Origin: Clostridiales bacterium
GTDB lineage: Bacteria > Bacillota > Clostridia > Peptostreptococcales > Anaerovoracaceae
Length of the DNA: 64,000 bases
Assembly: GCA_015243575.1 (NCBI GenBank)
Contig: CP042469.1
Span: 1,640,929-1,704,928 of the forward strand
Reading direction: 5' to 3'
In this document: positions 8,868 to 17,924 of the stretch, piece after piece
Numbering within the stretch: position 1 is the stretch's first letter
Layout: each line of letters opens with the position of its first letter
Notes under the pieces: generated by a model
Seen by the model: the letters and a program-made list of their open reading frames with translations, nothing else
Told to the model about the DNA's origin: nothing
Databases searched by the model: none
Position numbers and translations under genes: made by a program

Positions 8868-10169
8868 TCATCTTGCCTTTCTGCCGTCGAAATAGGAACA
8901 GCGATGGAAATAAAGAAGATCCTGGTTCCACAGCCTTCGATATTCTGAAGTCTTATACCTGATGAGTTTCACTGGATTTCTAACTGCCTCAATCAGATAA
9001 CCCACCTGTTCCGAAGGGTCACGGAAGCACTCCCAGTCACAATCTCTGCAAGCCCGTTTTTCTTTCAGGTTTTTTATGTCTAGGTTATAGAACTTGCCGA
9101 GGTTTTCCTTGCCTCGATACCCACAGGGATAGGTATTTCCTTCCTTCGCATCAACATAAAAGAAATCGATACCCCCCCGGCATGGCAAGGAATCGTCTGA
9201 ATAGCCACTATATTGTCTGATCAGAGAATAAAGGGAAACCAGTGGTGTGAAAATACGAATTTCTTCTCTGAATTTTGGAATCGTATCCATCAATGCTCTA
9301 AAAATCTGCACCTTTTCAGCATCCGTAAATGATACCAGATTACTGGCAGAAGCCGCTCCATAGACTAGGTTAACGGCTGAAGCCACTCCAGATACCAGAC
9401 CGCCGCCAGTATCTCCGCCGTTAACAGCGGCGTCATCACTGGCCGAATGTTCCTCAGCAATACTCATGGGATAGCACACATTCGCCATCGTAAATCCCAT
9501 GTCTATGATAAAACCATAAAACCGTTCAAAGGCTTCTTTGAATTCCCTATAAAACTCATCCGGTTTGATCATCTTTTCAGAAATCAGCCCCATCCCGCCG
9601 ATATTTCGATTGATTCCGAGATTGGCAGCAGGGTAAATCCCGTATTCATGGAAGATCGGGAGGGCAATTTCAATCCCCCGAATTACCCCAGGAAGTCCTC
9701 TCATCTGCTCATGCGTTCTGGGATCTGCTGAATCGATGCTGATCCAGAGATTTCGCAGATTTGTTCTTGCCAGTTTCTCTGCAAGGTTGTGGATCTCATA
9801 AACATATTCCTGACGCCGCCAGTTGGAGAAAAGATACCCATTCGTCCCTGTACGTATGAATGGTATCTTCTTGAAAGACGCGTATTGAATCAATTCGATG
9901 AGTTCATCCAAAAACAGAAATGGTTCTCCCCCCGTAAAGGACAATGCCTGTATCTTTTGCTCCGCTGCTGCATCGATAATCCTGCACACCTCATCCCTTG
10001 AAAGTTTTGACCGTTCATATGCCTCTGTTTTTCTCATGCTGCATTGCGGACACAAAGCATTGCATACATCCGTATATTGGATGATAAGCTGCCCTGGAAT
10101 TCTCCCCCGCAGAATCGGCAATACCGCATCTGCATATGGAATTGACCTGTGGCCTTTCTCTCTCGTCAT
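8868..10169 (-). CDS. Radical SAM protein with SPASM-like cysteine tail
   Basis: A 433-residue radical SAM enzyme of unassigned substrate. The [4Fe-4S]/SAM motif is CNALCPQC near residue 36. It is followed by SFTGGEPFLF (the GGE motif). A C-terminal Cys cluster (PCRGG, YPCGYRG, CRDCDWECF) suggests an extra iron-sulfur cluster of SPASM/twitch type. About residues 235-280 form a low-complexity Ala/Ser/Val insert containing an imperfect 10-residue tandem repeat (GVASAVNLVY then GAASASNLVS), which looks like a recent 30-bp duplication. It is the last gene of the operon phospholipase C-like, GT4, ugd, this gene, with GAGGAGG before the ATG. Context suggests a role in glycolipid or envelope modification, which is inference only. 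Confidence 0.75.
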   Translation of the reverse strand: MTREKGHRSIPYADAVLPILRGRIPGQLIIQYTDVCNALCPQCSMRKTEAYERSKLSRDEVCRIIDAAAEQKIQALSFTGGEPFLFLDELIELIQYASFKKIPFIRTGTNGYLFSNWRRQEYVYEIHNLAEKLARTNLRNLWISIDSADPRTHEQMRGLPGVIRGIEIALPIFHEYGIYPAANLGINRNIGGMGLISEKMIKPDEFYREFKEAFERFYGFIIDMGFTMANVCYPMSIAEEHSASDDAAVNGGDTGGGLVSGVASAVNLVYGAASASNLVSFTDAEKVQIFRALMDTIPKFREEIRIFTPLVSLYSLIRQYSGYSDDSLPCRGGIDFFYVDAKEGNTYPCGYRGKENLGKFYNLDIKNLKEKRACRDCDWECFRDPSEQVGYLIEAVRNPVKLIRYKTSEYRRLWNQDLLYFHRCSYFDGRKAR

Positions 10170-10180
10170 TTAAGACCTCC

Positions 10181-11509
10181 TCATCCCCGTCCCACAGAAT
10201 AATAGCGAAACCCCATATCTGTCATCATTCTGTCACTGTAAATATTTCTGAAATCGAAAAAGAAGCTTCCTGTCATTCCCGTTTTCATCCGATTAAGATC
10301 TAAGCTGCGGAATTGATTCCATTCGGTGAAAAGAATCACAGCATCAGCGCCTTCTGCCGCATCATACTCACTATCACAATATTTCTCAATAATCATCCCA
10401 TGCTCACGAAAACAAGCAGCAGCTTTCTCCATAGCCTTTGGGTCGTAAACTCTGAAGATCGCTCCTTCAGAGGCGAGTTCCTTCATAATGGACAGGGAAG
10501 GTGCTTCTCTCATATCATCTGTGTTATTTTTAAAGGAAAGCCCTAGAATGCAGAAGCATTTCCCGGTTATCGATCCTACCTCATCCTTAATTCTCTCCGC
10601 AAGCCTCCGTTTCTGTTTTTCATTGGCGGCTATGGTTGCCCGTACGATTTCAAGACTGCACTGATTGTTTTCACCCTGTTTCAGCAAGGCAAGGGTATCC
10701 TTTGGAAAGCAGCTTCCTCCAAATCCGGGGCCTGCATGAAGAAACTTCGAACCGATTCTTCCATCCATACCCATTCCTTTTGCAACCTGTTGAATATTCG
10801 CTCCCGTCTTTTCGCATAGCTCGGACAATTCATTGACAAAGGAGATCTTCGCAGCGAGAAATGCATTGGAAGCATATTTAACAAGCTCCGCAGTCTCAAT
10901 ATTTACGGTCAGAAACGGCGTTTCATTGAGATATAATACACGGTAGACTTCCTTCATAAGCTCTGCCGCTTTATGCGATTCCGCTCCGATCACCACCCGA
11001 TCCGCATGGGTAAAATCCTGGATTGCAGAGCCCTGCCTTAAAAACTCAGGATTGGAAACCACATCAAATTCCAATTCGAGATTTCTGCTCAGAAGCTCTC
11101 TATGAATCATTGCTTTCACCGCTTGCCCGGTTCCCACCGGAACCGTAGATTTATTGACAATCACCTTATATCCATTCATGTTCTGACCGATCCTGACTGC
11201 AGTTTCATAAACACCGGAAAGGTCCGCACTTCCGTCAGCCTGCTGCGGCGTTCCTACCGCAATAAAAATCACATCACTATCCTTAATCACGCTGTCAATA
11301 TCACAGGTAAATGAAATTCTTTTATAGTATCGGTTACGCTCAAGGAGATCCTCCAGTCCAGGTTCATAAATTGTTGATCTTCCTTCGTTCAACATTGTAA
11401 TCACGGCTTCATTCTGATCAGCACAGGTTACATTCCACCCGAAATCTGAAAGACAGACGCCTGTCACCAAGCCAACGTAACCTGTTCCGATCATGCCGAT
11501 TTTGATCAT
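10181..11509 (-). CDS. ugd: UDP-glucose 6-dehydrogenase
   Basis: Oxidises UDP-glucose to UDP-glucuronate with two NAD+. The 442-residue protein has the N-terminal Rossmann motif GTGYVGLVTG, the central block KYASNAFLAAKISFVNE, and the catalytic cysteine in GFGGSCFPKDT. The C-terminal domain shows GLSFKNNTDDMREAPS. Length matches the family. The ribosome site AAGGAGGGA lies ahead of the ATG, 13 bases after the glycosyltransferase stop. In this operon the UDP-glucuronate probably feeds the adjacent GT4 enzyme for a glucuronate-containing glycolipid or polymer; that coupling is inferred. Confidence 0.95.
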   Translation of the reverse strand: MIKIGMIGTGYVGLVTGVCLSDFGWNVTCADQNEAVITMLNEGRSTIYEPGLEDLLERNRYYKRISFTCDIDSVIKDSDVIFIAVGTPQQADGSADLSGVYETAVRIGQNMNGYKVIVNKSTVPVGTGQAVKAMIHRELLSRNLELEFDVVSNPEFLRQGSAIQDFTHADRVVIGAESHKAAELMKEVYRVLYLNETPFLTVNIETAELVKYASNAFLAAKISFVNELSELCEKTGANIQQVAKGMGMDGRIGSKFLHAGPGFGGSCFPKDTLALLKQGENNQCSLEIVRATIAANEKQKRRLAERIKDEVGSITGKCFCILGLSFKNNTDDMREAPSLSIMKELASEGAIFRVYDPKAMEKAAACFREHGMIIEKYCDSEYDAAEGADAVILFTEWNQFRSLDLNRMKTGMTGSFFFDFRNIYSDRMMTDMGFRYYSVGRG

Positions 11510-11522
11510 AATCTATCCCTCC

Positions 11523-12686
11523 TTACGCACTGAGCTTCCCTTCCTTGAATTGCGAAGCATCTTCCCGACTTCTATCCCCAAGTACTCCTTCATAAATACG
11601 CAGCAGCCCTCCGATAATCATTTCCCATGATTGACTGGCAGCGTGACTGATGCCTCCTTGGGCCAGCTGGGTTCTCAAGCCGATATTTTCCATCAATTCT
11701 GACATGCAAACGGTAAGTTCATCACTATTTCGCGCTGTAAACTTCATGCCGTTTTTCCTATGTGATATAATTTCCTTTACGCCGCCTGCGTCTGCTCCAA
11801 CCACTGCCAAGCCGGATGCCATTGCCTCCAAAATGACATTTCCGAAGGTTTCTGTAGAAGAGGGACAGACAAAGATATCTGCAGATGCATATATCTCTGC
11901 CAATTCATTTCCTGTTTTAAATCCGGTAAATACGGTATCTCCGGGCAGTAATTCACGCAGCTTCGGAAGATAAGGTCCGTCACCGGTAATCATCAGTACT
12001 GCCTTATTGCCATACACTTCTTTTACACGATTGTAGCTTTCTACGAGAATGTCGAGATCCTTTTCAAATGAAACTCTTCCTACATAGAGAAACGCCGTTT
12101 TTCCTTCAATACCCAGTTCGCTTCTCAGGAGGTTACTTCTTTTGGAAGGGTGGTATTTTGAAGCATCTATTCCTCTTGAAAAAATTCCAGTATTGCAGAT
12201 GTCATTTTGCGCGAGCAGTCTTTGAGCCTCGCCAGAGGGGCAAAGCGTGCGGCGACTTTGATTATGGAACCACTTCATATAGTCCCAGATGCCCTGCTTT
12301 AGAAAATCAAGACCATAGTAGTCCGTATATTGAGAAAAGTTGGTCGTATAGCTTGAGATCGTCGGAATATTATTTTTTTGCCCATACCGCATGCCGGTCA
12401 GTCCCATATTGAACTCGGTCATAAGATGAATCAGATCCGGTTTGAACTCCGATAGGGTCTGGTTGATTCTGAAGATATTCGGAAGTGCAATCCTGCAATC
12501 AGGATAAAAATGGAATTTTAGGCTGTAAAACCGTTCCGCTTCCCTATCACCATCGGCTTCATATTTCGGTGCAAATATCTTATACTGAATTTCATTCCCA
12601 CTAAAATAATCGCTCATTCTCTCAAGAGTATTGGTAACGCCGTTAATTTGAGGGGAATAGGTATCCGTAAAAATCGCAATCTTCAT
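11523..12686 (-). CDS. Glycosyltransferase family 4 (GT-B fold)
   Basis: A 387-residue retaining glycosyltransferase of family GT4. The N-terminal domain begins IAIFTDTYSPQINGVTNTL, typical of the diacylglycerol and phosphatidylinositol mannosyl/glucosyltransferase branch. The C-terminal donor-binding domain has LYVGRVSFEKDLD and SSTETFGNVILEAMASG, the E-x7-E motif. Its ATG overlaps the stop of the upstream phospholipase C-like gene by one base (TAATG), with GGGAGG ahead. Together with ugd this suggests transfer of glucose or glucuronate to a membrane lipid. The sugar and acceptor cannot be read from sequence. Confidence 0.88.
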   Translation of the reverse strand: MKIAIFTDTYSPQINGVTNTLERMSDYFSGNEIQYKIFAPKYEADGDREAERFYSLKFHFYPDCRIALPNIFRINQTLSEFKPDLIHLMTEFNMGLTGMRYGQKNNIPTISSYTTNFSQYTDYYGLDFLKQGIWDYMKWFHNQSRRTLCPSGEAQRLLAQNDICNTGIFSRGIDASKYHPSKRSNLLRSELGIEGKTAFLYVGRVSFEKDLDILVESYNRVKEVYGNKAVLMITGDGPYLPKLRELLPGDTVFTGFKTGNELAEIYASADIFVCPSSTETFGNVILEAMASGLAVVGADAGGVKEIISHRKNGMKFTARNSDELTVCMSELMENIGLRTQLAQGGISHAASQSWEMIIGGLLRIYEGVLGDRSREDASQFKEGKLSA

Positions 12687-13282
12687 TACTGACCTCCCGC
12701 CATCGGCAAAACGCTATTTGCTTGCAGATGCTGATTCTCCAGCTCTCTAGAATCCTCTAATAAAAAATGAAACACCGACTGACAAAGCCATATTGATGCG
12801 GAAACCGCATATCTTACGTCCTTATCATCAGTGTTTTTTTCTGAGAGATAGGCTCTCCTCATATCGAATATGAAATCCGCCACACTGCGGCTCTCTTCTA
12901 TTGTGTATAGAGGTTTCCATTTGCGATAATCTGCTGTCCTCAAATGAAAATCCAACTTCCATTCATAAAAAAAGTGATTTCCATAAAGCGTAAATAAATC
13001 ATAATTTAAATGATATTTACAAAAGAAATCACAGACATAATGACATAGTTTTCCCAATTCATAGGAAAGCTCTTTTGGAGGCAGTTCCCCCCTCATCAGA
13101 ACCTTCGTCTGATTACTTACGTGAATCAAATAATGATCCATGATATGAGCGCTGCGCAAAAGCTTACGCGTCAGATCAGGTTTGATATTTCCAAACACAA
13201 AAGCGTTTTTATCAAGAGGTAATTGGTTCTTGACTTGTTCATAAATGATTTCGGCCATTGTAATGTGAGTCAGAAGATTCAT
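12686..13282 (-). CDS. Zinc-dependent phospholipase C family protein
   Basis: A 198-residue protein of the zinc-dependent phospholipase C/S1-P1 nuclease-like family. It starts with MNLLTHITMAEIIYEQV and keeps scattered metal-ligand candidates: His in LLTHITM, GNIKPDL with Asp, HIMDHYLIH, and LCHYVCDFFCKYH. There is no signal peptide, so it is probably cytoplasmic, unlike secreted alpha-toxin types. It is the first gene of the envelope operon. Similar intracellular members commonly sit beside a GT4 gene in Clostridia. Its substrate is unknown and hydrolase activity is unproven. Confidence 0.72.
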   Translation of the reverse strand: MNLLTHITMAEIIYEQVKNQLPLDKNAFVFGNIKPDLTRKLLRSAHIMDHYLIHVSNQTKVLMRGELPPKELSYELGKLCHYVCDFFCKYHLNYDLFTLYGNHFFYEWKLDFHLRTADYRKWKPLYTIEESRSVADFIFDMRRAYLSEKNTDDKDVRYAVSASIWLCQSVFHFLLEDSRELENQHLQANSVLPMAGGQ

Positions 13283-13423
13283 AACAGTCTCCTTTCCTTC
13301 TGTCTGCTGTTCTACTCACACTATAAACCCTGAAGATTAAATCCTTTTTAACCATAAGTTAAAAGTATGTAAATGTTGATATATACTATATATCAGCCAA
13401 ACTATTTCGTTCATGTCAAACAC

Positions 13424-13470
13424 AAAAATGGGCTGTCACACTAAAATACAAGTGCGACAGCCCATTTTTA
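13424..13470 (-). terminator. Terminator after the small membrane protein gene
   Basis: A perfect stem (ATGGGCTGTC with GACAGCCCAT, extended by CAC/GTG) is flanked by A5 on the left and T5 on the right. It lies directly after the stop at 13472 on the minus strand and could also act on the plus strand. Confidence 0.8.
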
Positions 13471-13471
13471 T

Positions 13472-13744
13472 TTACAGAAGAATAAAAACCAATCCAACGA
13501 CTGAAAAAACAGAAATAACAATAAAGAAGAATGCCCATACAACTGCAGTTCTTTTCCTTTCTATTTTTGCATTAAGCCATTTTGCTCCAAAAAGAAGCGG
13601 TTGAGAAAGGAAAAGAAAACACGTTGAAATTTTATATAAATTGATATGCATTTTAAAATCAATAAGCATTAAAATCAATGAAATAATAGCTAAGCCAATC
13701 GCACAAATGGCTAGATAATTTGTTTTTATTATTTTCTCAATCAT
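13472..13744 (-). CDS. Small membrane protein of unknown function
   Basis: A 90-residue protein with three predicted membrane helices (about residues 8-28, 40-55 and 68-90) and a short basic loop (KIERKRTAV). I do not recognise the family. Support comes from its own consensus promoter upstream and a perfect terminator just after the stop. The ribosome site is weak: GAGG directly abuts the ATG. A 10-base direct repeat (TAGGATCGAG, twice) lies immediately upstream of the start. Confidence 0.55.
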   Translation of the reverse strand: MIEKIIKTNYLAICAIGLAIISLILMLIDFKMHINLYKISTCFLFLSQPLLFGAKWLNAKIERKRTAVVWAFFFIVISVFSVVGLVFILL

Positions 13745-13787
13745 CCTCGATCCTACTCGATCCTACTTATTTTATACCCTGGGTATT

Positions 13788-13816
13788 ATTATACGGGATT
13801 AGTGGCACAACTACAA
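13788..13816 (-). promoter_or_regulatory. Sigma-A promoter of the small membrane protein gene
   Basis: On the minus strand TTGTAG (13816..13811) and TATAAT (13793..13788) are separated by exactly 17 bases. They lie about 45 bases before the ATG at 13744. Confidence 0.65.
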
Positions 13817-13850
13817 GGATCGAATCAAATCGCTCTGGTTATCAAAGAAA

Positions 13851-13888
13851 TAAAAAACCGCCGTCTCAATATTATTGAGGCGGCGGCT
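13851..13888 (-). terminator. Terminator of the bcd-etfB-etfA operon
   Basis: A stem of GCCGCCTCAAT with ATTGAGACGGC (one bulged base) on the minus strand is followed by GGTTTTTTA. It lies 34 bases after the etfA stop. Confidence 0.85.
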
Positions 13889-13921
13889 ATATTGTTAAAT
13901 CTATTCTGTTTGAAAGGGATG

Positions 13922-15205
13922 TTATTTTGTGGTAGCGTCGTAAAGAGCTTCTGCGTTATCCCACTGTTCAATGATCTGGGGAATGACCTTGTAAAGGTCT
14001 CCGACGATACCGTAGTCAGCAACTTCGAAGATCGGTGCATCGGGATCTTTATTGATCGCTACGATGATATCGGAGGTCTGCATTCCAGCAAGGTGCTGGA
14101 TTGCTCCGGAGATACCGCAAGCAAAATAAATCTTAGGCTTAACGGTGGTTCCGGTCTGACCTACCTGGTGGGAATGATCAATCCAGCCAGCATCAACCGC
14201 TGCTCTGGAGGAACCTACTACTCCACCAACCTTATCAGCAAACTTCTTGATCAGCTCAAAACCGGAAGAATCTCCGAGACCACGTCCGCCGGAGCAGATG
14301 ATTTCCGCGTCGGTAAGGGATACAATTTCCTTAGCGGATTTTACGATGTCAAGGATTTCGATCTTGATGTCGCTCTTTGCGATTGCAGGTTTTACCTTGA
14401 TCAGTTCGCCGGTTGCTCCAGCCTGTCTTTCTCTCTTCTGCATAACGCCGGGTCTGACCGTTGACATCTGTGGTCTTGTCTTAGGGCAGATGATGGTAGC
14501 CATCAGATTTCCGCCGAAAGCAGGACGTGTCTGCTTCAATCCCTTGTCATCCGAATTTGGGTCCAGCGTGGATACATCAAGGGTTGTGTTCTTGATGGCA
14601 TAATCCATATAACTGGACACCTTGATATCAAGTCTGGTACAGTCAGCAGTCAGACCAGTATTCAGTCTAGCTGCTACTCTTGGAGCCAGGTCTCTTCCGA
14701 TATGGGTAGCACCGTAGATTACGATTTCTGGTTTGTGCTCTTTTACTGCATCGACGATAACCTTGGTATAACCATCGGTGGTATAGTTTTCAAGAAGCGG
14801 ATCTTCAATCATATAAACAGAGTCTGCTCCGTATTCAAAACATTCCTTTGCCAGAGCCTCTACGTTGTTTCCTACGATAAGGGCGCAAACCTTCGCTTCG
14901 TCGCTGATTTCTCTGGAAAGTCTTCTGCCTTCTCCGATGAGTTCAAGAGCAACATTCATGATCTTGCCCTTTCTCTGTTCTGCATAAACCCAGATATTTT
15001 TGTATTCGGAAAGATCAACAGTTCCTTCCTTCTCTTCAGTCTTGGTAATCGCGTCAAATTTGCAGGCTGGAATACACTGGTTGCAAGCAGTACATTTTTC
15101 GTTGATAACTGCCAGCTTTCCTACCATTTCTATTGCTTCGAAAGGACAAGCCTTTACGCATAATTTACAGCCCTTACATTTATCATTTAAAACTATAATA
15201 GCCAT
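13922..15205 (-). CDS. etfA: Electron transfer flavoprotein alpha subunit with N-terminal ferredoxin domain
   Basis: FAD-binding alpha subunit of an electron-bifurcating Etf that serves the adjacent acyl-CoA dehydrogenase. The 427-residue protein begins with two CxxCxxCxxxC motifs (Cys 10/13/16/20 and 38/41/44/48), a ferredoxin-like domain for two [4Fe-4S] clusters. The Etf alpha N-domain follows from about residue 70. The FAD domain contains CSGGRGLG and the conserved [19 protein letters not shown] block. Ordinary EtfA lacks the ferredoxin part; it occurs in CarE of the caffeyl-CoA reductase system and in some clostridial relatives. Last gene of the operon, 17 bases after etfB, with GGAGGAGGAA before the ATG. 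Confidence 0.94.
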   Translation of the reverse strand: MAIIVLNDKCKGCKLCVKACPFEAIEMVGKLAVINEKCTACNQCIPACKFDAITKTEEKEGTVDLSEYKNIWVYAEQRKGKIMNVALELIGEGRRLSREISDEAKVCALIVGNNVEALAKECFEYGADSVYMIEDPLLENYTTDGYTKVIVDAVKEHKPEIVIYGATHIGRDLAPRVAARLNTGLTADCTRLDIKVSSYMDYAIKNTTLDVSTLDPNSDDKGLKQTRPAFGGNLMATIICPKTRPQMSTVRPGVMQKRERQAGATGELIKVKPAIAKSDIKIEILDIVKSAKEIVSLTDAEIICSGGRGLGDSSGFELIKKFADKVGGVVGSSRAAVDAGWIDHSHQVGQTGTTVKPKIYFACGISGAIQHLAGMQTSDIIVAINKDPDAPIFEVADYGIVGDLYKVIPQIIEQWDNAEALYDATTK

Positions 15206-15222
15206 TTCGATTCCTCCTCCTC

Positions 15223-16023
15223 TTAGATTACATGCTTCGCTTTTAAATTAATTAAAAGCTTCTGTGCAAGTTCAGTATCCGTATCAGCTTCAATCATCTT
15301 ACCTTTTCCCTTTGGAACCGGTGTGAATGAGCGGTATACGTTGGTCGGGGAAGCATCGAGACCTACTGTAGCCAGATCAACTTCGATGTCTTTTGCATTC
15401 CAAACCTTAATTTCTTTATTCTTCAGACCGAAGATTCCGTTGATGGACATGTATCTTGGCTGATTCAATTCTTTGATTGCGGTAAGCATACAGGGAGCCT
15501 GAATCTTGATCAGCTCATAGCCGTCTTCCATCGCTCTTTTTACAGTGATGTCCTTCATGTTGCTTTCAATCTTGAACTCTGTTACATATGTAACCTGCGG
15601 TAATCCGAGTTTTTCTGCCAGCTGCGGTCCAACCTGAGCGGTGTCTCCGTCGATAGCCTGACGTCCTGCAAACAAAAGGTCACAGCCGCCCAGTTTGTGG
15701 ATTGCTGCTGCGAGTGCGTTCGAAGTTGCCCATGTGTCAGATCCGCCCACTGCTCTGTCGCTTACGAGTACGCCTTCATCTGCTCCCATAGCAAGACATT
15801 CCAAGAGCATATCCTTTGCCTGTGGAGGTCCCATGGTTACAACTGTAACGTGGGTGTCAGGATATTGATCTTTCACTTTCAATGCTTCTTCCAGAGCGTT
15901 GGCGTCGTCATGATTTAATATGCTTGGAACGCCTTCTCTGATCAGCGTTTTTTTCACGGGGTCAATTTTAATTTCGTTGGTATCTGGAACCTGCTTTGCG
16001 CAGACGATAATTCTAAATGCCAT
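15223..16023 (-). CDS. etfB: Electron transfer flavoprotein beta subunit (bifurcating type)
   Basis: A 266-residue beta subunit that carries the bifurcating FAD and contacts NADH in bifurcating Etf complexes. The start [19 protein letters not shown] is typical. The block [15 protein letters not shown], followed by [22 protein letters not shown], matches the pattern seen in bifurcating EtfB rather than mitochondrial-type EtfB. It lies between bcd and etfA. The spacer to bcd is 105 bases and holds two stem-loops, so relative expression of the subunits may be adjusted post-transcriptionally. Confidence 0.94.
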   Translation of the reverse strand: MAFRIIVCAKQVPDTNEIKIDPVKKTLIREGVPSILNHDDANALEEALKVKDQYPDTHVTVVTMGPPQAKDMLLECLAMGADEGVLVSDRAVGGSDTWATSNALAAAIHKLGGCDLLFAGRQAIDGDTAQVGPQLAEKLGLPQVTYVTEFKIESNMKDITVKRAMEDGYELIKIQAPCMLTAIKELNQPRYMSINGIFGLKNKEIKVWNAKDIEVDLATVGLDASPTNVYRSFTPVPKGKGKMIEADTDTELAQKLLINLKAKHVI

Positions 16024-16052
16024 TGTTATTTCCTCCTTCTTACTAGCTCGCC

Positions 16053-16120
16053 CAATTTGTGGCGCAAATTGACGGCGAACTTATGCACAGAAATCACAAA
16101 TCTTCGATTTGCAGATTTCT
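16053..16120 (-). other. Two stem-loops in the bcd-etfB spacer
   Basis: CAATTTG and CAAATTG pair around a five-base loop (16053-16071). AGAAATC pairs with GATTTCT, with an inner AAATC/GATTT pair (16089-16120). No T-run follows, so these are more likely RNA-processing or stability elements than terminators. Confidence 0.5.
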
Positions 16121-16128
16121 ACTGCCAA

Positions 16129-17274
16129 TTATTTGCCGAATACGGATGCTGCAATAACGATCTTCTGTACTTCGGAAGTACCTTCATAGATTTCTGTGAT
16201 CTTCGCATCTCTCATCATTCTTTCAACCGGATAATCCTTCGTGTAACCGTAACCTCCATGGAGCTGTACTGCCTTGGTTGTTACGTACATTGCGGTTTCA
16301 GCAGCAAATAATTTTGCCATTGCAGAAGCAGGGCCATAAGCAAGATGCTTATCCTTCATATCTGCAGCTTTATAGATCAGCAGTCTGGCTGCTTCGATTC
16401 TTGTTTTCATGTCAGCAATCTCAAACTGAAGCGCTTCCATCTGAGAAAGCTTCTTGCCAAACTGTTTTCTGGATTTCATGTATTCCACGGTCACATCAAA
16501 AGCTCCCTGTGCGATACCCAGAGCCTGGGATGCAATACCGATACGACCTCCGTCAAGAGTTGACATAGCAACCTTAAAGCCGTCACCAACCTTGCCAAGA
16601 AGATTTTCCTTTGGCACTTTACAGTTCTGGAAAATCAATTCTGTTGTCGAAGAAGCACAGATACCCATCTTATCTTCTGTCTTTCCGATAGAGAATCCTT
16701 CATAGCCTTTTTCAACGATAAATGCGCTGATTCCGCCTCTTGTTCCCTTGGATTTGTCTGTCATAGCCATAACAACGAAGGTATCCGCATATCCTCCGTT
16801 TGTAATAAATACTTTTGCGCCATTGATCAGCCAGTGGTCTCCCATATCAACGGCTCTGGTCTGCTGTCCGGCAGCGTCAGTTCCTGCATTTGGTTCCGTC
16901 AATCCGAAAGCGCCAAGCTTTTCACCCTTTGCAAGGGGAATCATGTATTTCTGCTTCTGCTCCTCTGTGCCCCATGCCCAGATCGGCCATGCACAAAGGG
17001 AAGTATGTGCAGAACAGATAACACCTGTTGAAGCACAGACTCTTGATAATTCTTCTACCGTAATTGCATAGGAGATATGATCTCCTCCTGCACCGCCCAA
17101 TTCTGTCGGGAATGGTACTCCAAGAAGTCCGTACTCACCCATTTTTTTAACATTCTCAACAGGGAATCTGTGTTCTTTGTCAATCTCCGCCGCAATTGGC
17201 TCGACATCGTTAACAGCAAACTCTCTTACCATTTTTCTTACCAATTCTTGTTCTTTCGTCAATTGAAAGTTCAT
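16129..17274 (-). CDS. bcd: Acyl-CoA dehydrogenase (butyryl-CoA dehydrogenase type)
   Basis: Flavin enzyme that reduces an enoyl-CoA such as crotonyl-CoA to the acyl-CoA, with electrons from the adjacent bifurcating Etf. The 381-residue protein has FGLTEPNAGTDAAGQQT (flavin-binding signature), KVFITNGG, and the C-terminal IYEGTSEVQK containing the catalytic Glu. Length is standard. The ribosome site AAGGAGG lies seven bases before the ATG. The usual partners crt, hbd and thl are not adjacent, so the true substrate could be another enoyl-CoA (for example caffeyl-, acrylyl- or an amino-acid-derived one). First gene of bcd-etfB-etfA. Confidence 0.9.
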   Translation of the reverse strand: MNFQLTKEQELVRKMVREFAVNDVEPIAAEIDKEHRFPVENVKKMGEYGLLGVPFPTELGGAGGDHISYAITVEELSRVCASTGVICSAHTSLCAWPIWAWGTEEQKQKYMIPLAKGEKLGAFGLTEPNAGTDAAGQQTRAVDMGDHWLINGAKVFITNGGYADTFVVMAMTDKSKGTRGGISAFIVEKGYEGFSIGKTEDKMGICASSTTELIFQNCKVPKENLLGKVGDGFKVAMSTLDGGRIGIASQALGIAQGAFDVTVEYMKSRKQFGKKLSQMEALQFEIADMKTRIEAARLLIYKAADMKDKHLAYGPASAMAKLFAAETAMYVTTKAVQLHGGYGYTKDYPVERMMRDAKITEIYEGTSEVQKIVIAASVFGK

Positions 17275-17336
17275 GTTAAGCCTCCTTAATGATATTTATC
17301 AGATCTCGATTAGGATATTTGTAACGCATCAATAGA

Positions 17337-17410
17337 AAAATTTCGACTCGAGAAATTTTTCATACCTTTGAGCGTTTCAACGAGACAGCGTTTTTAGTCT
17401 CGTTTTAACG
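17337..17410 (-). promoter_or_regulatory. Structured 5' leader of bcd
   Basis: In the roughly 150-base leader, AACGAGAC pairs with GTCTCGTT, and GAAAAATTTC pairs perfectly with GAAATTTTTC. Neither is followed by a T-run. The leader could stabilise the mRNA or bind a regulator; no known riboswitch class was recognised. Confidence 0.4.
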
Positions 17411-17416
17411 TTTTCA

Positions 17417-17438
17417 TTGTTATAAAAATAACATTATA
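17417..17438 (-). promoter_or_regulatory. Candidate Rex operator overlapping the bcd -10 box
   Basis: TTGTTA, six bases, then TAACAT (17417-17434) fits the Rex consensus TTGTTA-N6-TAACAA with one mismatch. A minus-strand TATAAT (17438..17433) overlaps its edge. Rex represses bcd-etf operons in Clostridia when NADH is low, so the match is biologically sensible. No good -35 box is visible. Confidence 0.55.
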
Positions 17439-17444
17439 CAATTT

Positions 17445-17870
17445 CAGTAAACAACATTTTTGCACAATTTGCAACCCTTTCTTAAGTCCTCATATTGTTT
17501 TTTTTTGCGTACCCGCTTCCCCTGAATATACTGAAAATTCAGATGTTTCGGGTTCTTTTCCAACCTTTTCATATGTTGTATTTATGTGCTCAATTATCGA
17601 TATATATTGATTGGTTTTTTCTTTTAAACATTGCCATAAACCCATACACATTACAATTTTCGACAATTTCTAAATATAAAAAGAACCTTGCATAATTTTA
17701 TCATCTTTTGTCGTGAAACCTCATCACCTTACAGCCTTTGTTAAAAATTTAAAAATCAACATTCAGAACATTCCGGTTTTTTCCTCATTTTAAAATAGAA
17801 ACGATAAAATCATGGTGAAAAGGAATACATCCATATGATGTCATTAGGAAAAGTTTGATTGCAACTACAA
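17445..17870. other. AT-rich gap with no recognisable gene
   Basis: About 425 bases between the bcd promoter and the sigF terminator. The short open frames here lack ribosome sites and recognisable sequence. I see no RNA gene and no strong hairpin. Confidence 0.5.
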
Positions 17871-17872
17871 AA

Positions 17873-17911
17873 GAAAAGGCGCAGCGAATGAAAATTTACT
17901 GCGCTTTTTTA
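17873..17911. terminator. Terminator after sigF
   Basis: GGCGCAG and CTGCGC form the stem, with A4 on the left and T6 on the right. On the minus strand it follows the sigF stop by 14 bases. Confidence 0.75.
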
Positions 17912-17924
17912 TCATATTTACATC

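Noticed and set aside
13802-14464. 220-codon plus-strand frame
   Set aside because: It is antisense to etfA, which is a complete, strongly conserved gene.
17495-17695. 66-codon plus-strand frame in the bcd-sigF gap
   Set aside because: No ribosome site, AT-rich hydrophobic translation without family features.
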